DNA of 10,597 nt. Source: an uncultured delta proteobacterium. GTDB taxonomy: Bacteria; Myxococcota_A; Polyangia; Polyangiales; Ga0077539. The position numbers and the translations under genes are program-made. The notes beneath the pieces were generated by a model. The model saw nothing but the letters and a program-made list of their open reading frames with translations, had not been told where the DNA came from and made no database searches. Each line of letters starts with the position of its first letter. The stretch's first letter is position 1. The stretch is taken from the NCBI GenBank assembly GCA_903885885.1, contig CAISKJ010000390.1, forward strand, positions 1 through 10,597, written 5' to 3'. This document shows, piece after piece, positions 6,292 to 10,597 of the stretch.

Positions 6292-9200
6292 GTGGCTACC
6301 AATCGCGCCGTGCCGTCTCCGCCTGCCAACGTACGCCGTGATCCGCTCGCCGTGTCCGAGCCCAAGCGCCACGAGGTCGCGGGCATCGTTCTTCTCGCCA
6401 CGGGCTCGCTGCAAGCCCTCGCGCTGGTGAGCTGGCACGCCGCGGGCGGCGAAGACTGGGTGGGGCCCATCGGGGCGCGCGTGGCCGAGGCCTCCATCGC
6501 CCTCCTGGGCACGGCCTCGCTGCTCGTTCCGTGGACCTGCGTCGTGGTCTCGGTGCGCCTCTTTCGCCGCACGGTGCGCCCCGTGCGACCGCTCCACACG
6601 CTGGGCAGCGTGGGCATCGTGGCCGCGGTCTCGACGGGCCTGCACCTCTGGTTCGGCGACCGCGCGGCGCTCGGCGGCCTGCCCGCCGGGGGCCTCGTGG
6701 GCGACACGCTCGGCGAGCTCCTCTGCGCCACGGTGGGCACGGCGGGCGCGTTCACCGTGGTGATCACGGTGCTGCTCGTGGCCCTCGTGGTGCGCACGCG
6801 GCTCAGCGTGGTGACGGTGGCCGCTGGTGCGCGCGACGCGAGCGTGAAGGGCAGCGTGCTCGCCCGCGACGGCGCCGTGCTGCTCGCCAGGGCGTGGAAG
6901 GAAGCGCGCAAGGTCGACGAGCTCGAGGCGCGCTCGCGCCCCACGGCCTCGCGCGGCCCGCGCCCCGAGGAGCTCACCGCGCGCGCGCTGCGCCCCGTGC
7001 TCGACGCGCCGCCGCCGCCCGACCCCGAAGACGACCGCCCCGACGCGGTCACCTCAGACCCGGGCCCCGACGCGATCGTGGCGGCCCTCACGCGCTCGGC
7101 CACCGACTCCGAGCCGCGCGCCGTCCCCGTCGTCGCGCCCGCTCCGGCGCCCGTGCGCAGGGGCCGTCGCAAGGCCGTCTCCGACGCTCCGCCGGAGCCC
7201 GCGATCGTCGTCGCTCCGCAGGCGCCCGCATCGGGCCGCGCCGCCGAGCCGCGCTTCGCGGTGCAGGTGATGAGCGCGCCCGTCGTCGAAGCCCCCGTCG
7301 CGCGCGTCATCGAAGCGCCTGTCGCACGCATCGTCGAGGCGCCCGTTACGCGCGTTGTCGAAGCCCCCGTCGCGCGCGTCGTCGAAGCCCCCGTCGCGCC
7401 GCCGGCGCCCGCGGCCGTCCTCGACGACGAGGCGCCCTTCGAGGTGATCGAGAAGCCCGCGCCGAAGCGCCCGTCGCGCGCGCCCGCTGCGCGCGTCGAG
7501 GCCCCGGTGCGTGGGCCCGTCGCGCGCCCCGCGGCGATCGACGAAGACGACGATGACGACGACGACGACGACGACGTGGTGCCCGTGCGCGCCGCGCCGC
7601 GCGCGCGTCCCGACGGCGGCCCCGCGCCCACCGCCGATGCGCCGGGCGAGGTCGAAGAGAAGCTCACGATCGTGTCGCACGACCGCGAGATCGAGCATGC
7701 GAAGCGGGTCGCGCAGCAGCACGGGCCCGTGTCTCAGGGGCCCATTCCGGTGCCGTCGGCGGCGGACATGCAGCTCCCGTCGGTGGACATTCTCTCGCAG
7801 CCGCCGCCCTCGGGCGTGCAGTTCGACGAGGCCCACCTGCGCGCGACCGCCGAGCGCCTCGTGAAGACCCTCGCGGACTACACCATCGAGGGCCGCGTGA
7901 TGGAGGTGCACCCGGGGCCCGTGGTCACCACCTTCGAGGTGGTGCCCGCGGCGGGCACCAAGCTGTCGAAGATCGCGCGACTCAGCGATGACATCGCGAT
8001 GAGCCTCGAGGCCAGCAAGGTGCGCATCGTGGCGCCCATTCCGGGCAAAGGGCGCGTGGGCTTCGAGGTGCCGAACGCGAAGCGGCAGATGGTGTTCTTC
8101 CGCGAGCTCATCGAGACCGAGGCGTTTCAGAACCTCGGCGGCGCGCTCCCGGTGGCCCTCGGCAAAGACGTGGTGGGCGCGCCGTACTTCGCCGACCTCG
8201 CGCAGATGCCCCACCTCATCGTGGCCGGCGCCACGGGGCAGGGCAAGAGCGTGGGCCTCAACGTGATGCTCGCCTCGCTGCTCTACAAGCGCACGCCCGA
8301 CGACGTTCGCATGCTGATGATCGACCCCAAGATGGTCGAGCTCGCCGTCTACGACAACATCCCGCACATGCTTCTGCCGGTGGTGACCGACATGAAGAAG
8401 GCCGCCCTCGCGCTGCGCTGGGTGGTCGACGAGATGGAGCGCCGCTACTCGCTCTTCGCGCAGACGGGCTCGCGCAACATCACCACCTACAACGAGCGCG
8501 TGCTCAAGGCCGTGAGCGAGGGCAAGGCGCTGCGCGGCGCCGACGGCCCCGTGCGCACCAAGGAGAGCGGCACCACCGTCGAGATCAAGGCGGGCGAGGG
8601 CGAGTCGGCCGACGTGGCGCTCGCCAAGGCGGGCTCGGCGCAGCCCCGCAAGCTGCCCTACATCGTGGTGGTGGTCGACGAGTTTGCCGACCTCATCATG
8701 GTGGCGGGCAAAGACATCGAGGCCGCCGTGGCCCGCCTCGCCCAGAAGGCGCGCGCCGCGGGGATCCACGTGATTCTCGCCACGCAGCGCCCGTCCGTGG
8801 ACGTGATCACTGGCATGATCAAGGCGAACTTTCCCGCGCGCATCGCCTTCAAGGTGAGCCAGAAGCTCGACTCGCGCGTGATCCTCGACCAGCAGGGGGC
8901 CGAGCACCTCCTGGGCAAGGGCGACATGCTCATTCTGCCGCCGGGCCAGAGCGATCTGCGGCGTGTACACTGCGCGTTTGTGAGCGAAGACGAGGTGCAG
9001 CGCATCACCGATCACTGGCGCGAGCAGGGCCGCCCCACCTTCGACGAGGACATTCTCAAGCCCCGCGACGACGAGGAGGCCGCCTCCGACGACGGCCCCG
9101 CGGAGATCAAGGTGCCGCAAGAGAAGTACGAGAAGGCGGTCAACCTCGTGCTCTCGCAGCGTAAGTGCTCCGTGTCATTCGTACAGCGCTATCTGGGCAT

Positions 9201-9300
9201 CGGGTACAACGTCGCGGCGCGCATCGTCGACAAGATGGAGCGCGAGGGCATCGTGGGGGCGCCCAAGGGCCCCGGCAAAGACCGCGAGGTGCTCGGTTGA
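6292..9300 (+). CDS. ftsK: DNA translocase FtsK/SpoIIIE
   Basis: This is a 1002-residue membrane-anchored ATPase that pumps DNA at the division septum and helps resolve and segregate chromosome termini. The N-terminus has four membrane helices (about 30-49, 66-91, 103-121 and 143-167). Residues 170 to about 500 are a Pro/Ala/Glu-rich linker containing five octapeptide repeats (331-370) and an acidic run of ten Asp after D417-E418. The motor follows: Walker A GATGQGKSV (646-654), the IDPKMVEL segment after it, Walker B YIVVVVDEFADL (D796, E797), and ATQRPSVDVITG (830-841) with the family's KANFPARIAFKVS. The C-terminal gamma winged helix (SVSFVQRYLGIGYNVAARIV) would read polar guide motifs in DNA; Asn and Arg of the recognition helix are kept, with Asp where E. 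coli has Glu. The GTG at 6292 is the longest start; a GTG at 6352 is also possible, since neither has a clear Shine-Dalgarno. Its last codons overlap the next gene. Confidence 0.98.
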   Translation: MATNRAVPSPPANVRRDPLAVSEPKRHEVAGIVLLATGSLQALALVSWHAAGGEDWVGPIGARVAEASIALLGTASLLVPWTCVVVSVRLFRRTVRPVRPLHTLGSVGIVAAVSTGLHLWFGDRAALGGLPAGGLVGDTLGELLCATVGTAGAFTVVITVLLVALVVRTRLSVVTVAAGARDASVKGSVLARDGAVLLARAWKEARKVDELEARSRPTASRGPRPEELTARALRPVLDAPPPPDPEDDRPDAVTSDPGPDAIVAALTRSATDSEPRAVPVVAPAPAPVRRGRRKAVSDAPPEPAIVVAPQAPASGRAAEPRFAVQVMSAPVVEAPVARVIEAPVARIVEAPVTRVVEAPVARVVEAPVAPPAPAAVLDDEAPFEVIEKPAPKRPSRAPAARVEAPVRGPVARPAAIDEDDDDDDDDDDVVPVRAAPRARPDGGPAPTADAPGEVEEKLTIVSHDREIEHAKRVAQQHGPVSQGPIPVPSAADMQLPSVDILSQPPPSGVQFDEAHLRATAERLVKTLADYTIEGRVMEVHPGPVVTTFEVVPAAGTKLSKIARLSDDIAMSLEASKVRIVAPIPGKGRVGFEVPNAKRQMVFFRELIETEAFQNLGGALPVALGKDVVGAPYFADLAQMPHLIVAGATGQGKSVGLNVMLASLLYKRTPDDVRMLMIDPKMVELAVYDNIPHMLLPVVTDMKKAALALRWVVDEMERRYSLFAQTGSRNITTYNERVLKAVSEGKALRGADGPVRTKESGTTVEIKAGEGESADVALAKAGSAQPRKLPYIVVVVDEFADLIMVAGKDIEAAVARLAQKARAAGIHVILATQRPSVDVITGMIKANFPARIAFKVSQKLDSRVILDQQGAEHLLGKGDMLILPPGQSDLRRVHCAFVSEDEVQRITDHWREQGRPTFDEDILKPRDDEEAASDDGPAEIKVPQEKYEKAVNLVLSQRKCSVSFVQRYLGIGYNVAARIVDKMEREGIVGAPKGPGKDREVLG
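7282..7401 (+). repeat. Five tandem 24-bp repeats in the ftsK linker
   Basis: Five in-frame 24-bp units (7282, 7306, 7330, 7354, 7378) encode the octapeptide VVEAPVAR with small variations (VIEAPVAR, IVEAPVTR, VVEAPVAP). Synonymous differences such as GTT, GCA and CCT show the array is not brand new. It lies between the membrane helices and the motor, where length is usually tolerated. Confidence 0.92.
7546..7575 (+). repeat. GAC trinucleotide run encoding poly-Asp in FtsK
   Basis: Ten consecutive Asp codons, nine GAC and one GAT, directly after Asp-Glu. This strongly acidic patch sits in the disordered linker and is a likely site of replication slippage. Confidence 0.92.
9286..9291 (+). promoter_or_regulatory. 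Shine-Dalgarno GAGGTG inside the end of ftsK
   Basis: GAGGTG lies in the codons for the last residues of FtsK (REVLG), 5 bp before a TTG at 9297 that overlaps the ftsK stop as TTGA. It supports the TTG as the true start of the next gene and suggests translational coupling. Confidence 0.65.
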
Positions 9301-10445
9301 AGCGCGCGGCCCTCGCGCTGTGCGCCCTCGCGGCCCTCGCGGGATCGTTCGTCGTCGCGCCCTCGACCGCCCTCGCGCAGCCCGTCGCCAACGCGGGCCC
9401 CGCGCAGGTCACGGTGGCCGTTTTGCCCTTCACGGGCAACGCGACGCAAGACCTCATCGGCGACGCCGAGGCCGTCGTGCGCAACGCGCTCCTCACGCGC
9501 GGCGCGACCGTGTCGGAGCGCGCGGCGGTGATGATGGCGCTCGGCGTCGACGCCCCCCGCGACGCGCAGAACGTGGCGACCTTCGGCCGCAACCTGCGCG
9601 CGACGCACGTGCTCTCGGGCACGGTGCGCCCGCTCTCGGGGCAGTACGTGCTCACCCTCACGATCACCGAGGCCGCGACCGCGCGCGCCGCGACGCGCGA
9701 GGAGAACGTGGGCGGCGACACCGCCAGCGCCACGGTTCGCTCGATGCTCGAGCGGCTCTTCGACCCGGCCGCGCTCGGGCCCGCGCCCGTCGACCCCGAA
9801 GAGGAGCGTCGCCGCCGCGAGGCCGACGAGCGCCGCGCCGCCGAGGAGCGCCAGCGCGCCGAGCAGCAGCGCCGCGACGCCGAGGCGCAGCGCCGCCGCG
9901 CGGAAGAAGAGCGCCAGCGCGCTTTCGAAGCCGCCAACCCGCTGCGCCCCTACGCCGCGGGAGGGCCCTTCGCCATCGGCGTGCAGCTGCACCTCGGCGG
10001 CCTCGCGTCGGACACGCGCGCCACGCCTACGATGGTGCGCCCCGGGGGGCAGGTGACGGAGCCGTCGTCGCTCGCGTTCGTGCTCCGCGTCGAAGGGGCC
10101 TACGCGATCGGCGCGGTGTCGGGCCTCGAGGTGGTCGCGGCCGCGATGCTCATGACGACGCCGACCACCGCGCTGGGCCTCGGCGCGGGCGCGCAGTTTA
10201 CGTTTCCCTCGACGGGCCGCGGTCGCTTTCGCGCGACGGGCGGCGCCGTGCTCGGGCTCTTTCAGGGCCTCTCGGGGGCGCAGATCACCACCGCGTGGAT
10301 CGAGCCCTACGCGCGCGCTCAGTTCGACATTACCCCGACGGTGGCCGCCGTGGCGGGCCTCGCGCTCGACGTCGCCCCGGGCGACAACGGCGGCGTCACG
10401 ACCTTCACCGTGACGGCCGGCGCGCGCTTTCGCCTCGGCAACTGA
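9297..10445 (+). CDS. Exported protein: TolB-N/FlgO-like domain, charged helix, beta-barrel
   Basis: This is a 382-residue protein from the TTG at 9297. The frame extends further upstream inside ftsK, but the TTG is chosen because it has a good ribosome binding site and begins a clean signal peptide: MKRAALALCALAAL, cleaved after A25-L26-A27 before Gln. Residues 38 to about 150 form an alpha/beta domain like the N-terminal part of TolB or FlgO/CsgG proteins (VTVAVLPFTG, then FGRNLRATHVLSGTVRPLSG). About 168-211 is an uninterrupted helix of Glu, Arg, Ala and Gln. About 216-382 shows eight alternating, amphipathic strands (for example FAIGVQLHLGGL, LGLGAGAQFTF, FTVTAGARFRLGN), which suggests a small outer-membrane barrel or a barrel-like periplasmic domain. 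It lacks a C-terminal Phe, so barrel insertion is uncertain. It overlaps ftsK by 3 bp and is presumably translated with it. No enzyme motif was seen and the specific function is unknown. Confidence 0.85.
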   Translation: MKRAALALCALAALAGSFVVAPSTALAQPVANAGPAQVTVAVLPFTGNATQDLIGDAEAVVRNALLTRGATVSERAAVMMALGVDAPRDAQNVATFGRNLRATHVLSGTVRPLSGQYVLTLTITEAATARAATREENVGGDTASATVRSMLERLFDPAALGPAPVDPEEERRRREADERRAAEERQRAEQQRRDAEAQRRRAEEERQRAFEAANPLRPYAAGGPFAIGVQLHLGGLASDTRATPTMVRPGGQVTEPSSLAFVLRVEGAYAIGAVSGLEVVAAAMLMTTPTTALGLGAGAQFTFPSTGRGRFRATGGAVLGLFQGLSGAQITTAWIEPYARAQFDITPTVAAVAGLALDVAPGDNGGVTTFTVTAGARFRLGN

Positions 10446-10542
10446 AACCCGCCCGACGACCCGCAAACGACCGCGTCATCGGTGCAGCCTCGCTGCGCGC
10501 TTGCCATTCGCACCGGAATGCTGCGAAGAACATTTGCCGTCG

Positions 10543-10597
10543 ATGAAGCTCTCGCGCCGCGCTCCGCTCCTGCTGCTGGTGTCGATCGTAGGGGCGA
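10543..10597 (+). CDS. Start of an exported protein, cut by the window edge
   Basis: The ATG at 10543 opens 18 codons reading MKLSRRAPLLLL and on to VSIVGA, a typical signal peptide or lipoprotein leader (basic start, then a hydrophobic core). The product cannot be named. A second ATG in another frame (10519) gives an unremarkable peptide and is less likely. The 97-bp gap before it shows no strong terminator, so it may belong to the ftsK transcript; the ribosome binding site is weak. Confidence 0.55.
   Translation, partial: MKLSRRAPLLLLVSIVGA

Noticed and set aside
4739..6430. 563-residue plus-strand frame
   Set aside because: It is opposite the lipoprotein gene and runs into ftsK out of frame; no recognisable domain or start signal.
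7282..7401. Regularly spaced repeats as a possible CRISPR array
   Set aside because: Units are contiguous 24-bp in-frame codons with no spacers, inside a conserved gene.
6240..7667. 475-residue minus-strand frame with long Ser and Thr runs
   Set aside because: Antisense to the ftsK N-terminal and linker region; the Ser run is the complement of the GAC repeat and the Thr/Ala repeats mirror the octapeptide array.
8236..8243. GGGCAGGG, matching the E. coli FtsK polarity motif GGGNAGGG
   Set aside because: It falls in the codons for the Walker A loop; one such 8-mer is expected by chance in GC-rich DNA and this organism's motif is unknown.
7054..9120. 688-residue open frame on the minus strand
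   Set aside because: It lies entirely within ftsK on the opposite strand; its His/Gly/Arg/Leu-rich, motif-free composition is the usual antisense shadow of a GC-biased gene.

Overview
This is a very GC-rich, gene-dense window. The GC-biased third positions, GTG and TTG starts, FHA proteins with long low-complexity linkers, a HEAT-type lipoprotein and a TPR-DUF3857 protein together suggest a myxobacterium-like delta-proteobacterium (Myxococcota, perhaps Polyangia). This placement is an inference from gene style, not from a marker gene. No tRNA, rRNA, CRISPR array or insertion sequence was seen.

Layout: (1) bases 2-2380, plus strand: the 3' part of a large TPR / DUF3857 / transglutaminase-like protein that runs off the left edge. 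Its transglutaminase fold appears to lack the catalytic residues. It converges on the next block across a perfect 10-bp hairpin (2392-2420). (2) Bases 2430-6061, minus strand, read right to left: a HEAT-like outer-membrane lipoprotein (4514-6061), then two paralogous FHA proteins (3448-4491 and 2430-3200). A sigma70-like promoter lies upstream at 6170-6197. The lipoprotein and the first FHA gene are 22 bp apart and probably co-transcribed. The second FHA gene follows a 247-bp spacer that holds a perfect 8-5-8 palindrome. (3) Bases 6292-9300, plus strand: a complete FtsK/SpoIIIE DNA translocase with four membrane helices, a repeat-rich and poly-Asp linker, a RecA-like motor and a winged-helix gamma domain. 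(4) Bases 9297-10445, plus strand: a secreted protein whose TTG start overlaps the ftsK stop (TTGA). It has a TolB-N/FlgO-like domain, a charged single helix and a probable 8-stranded beta-barrel. (5) Bases 10543-10597: the first 18 codons of another exported protein.

The most interesting feature is the pair of FHA proteins. Each has an N-terminal segment of about 40 residues that reads as a ribbon-helix-helix (Arc/MetJ type) DNA-binding domain, then a Pro/Gln/Met/Gly-rich disordered linker, then a canonical C-terminal FHA phosphothreonine-binding domain. If this holds, they are DNA-binding proteins that could respond to Ser/Thr kinases, encoded beside an envelope lipoprotein. The palindrome upstream of the second gene is a plausible operator. 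No kinase or phosphatase is in the window, so the signalling partner is unknown.
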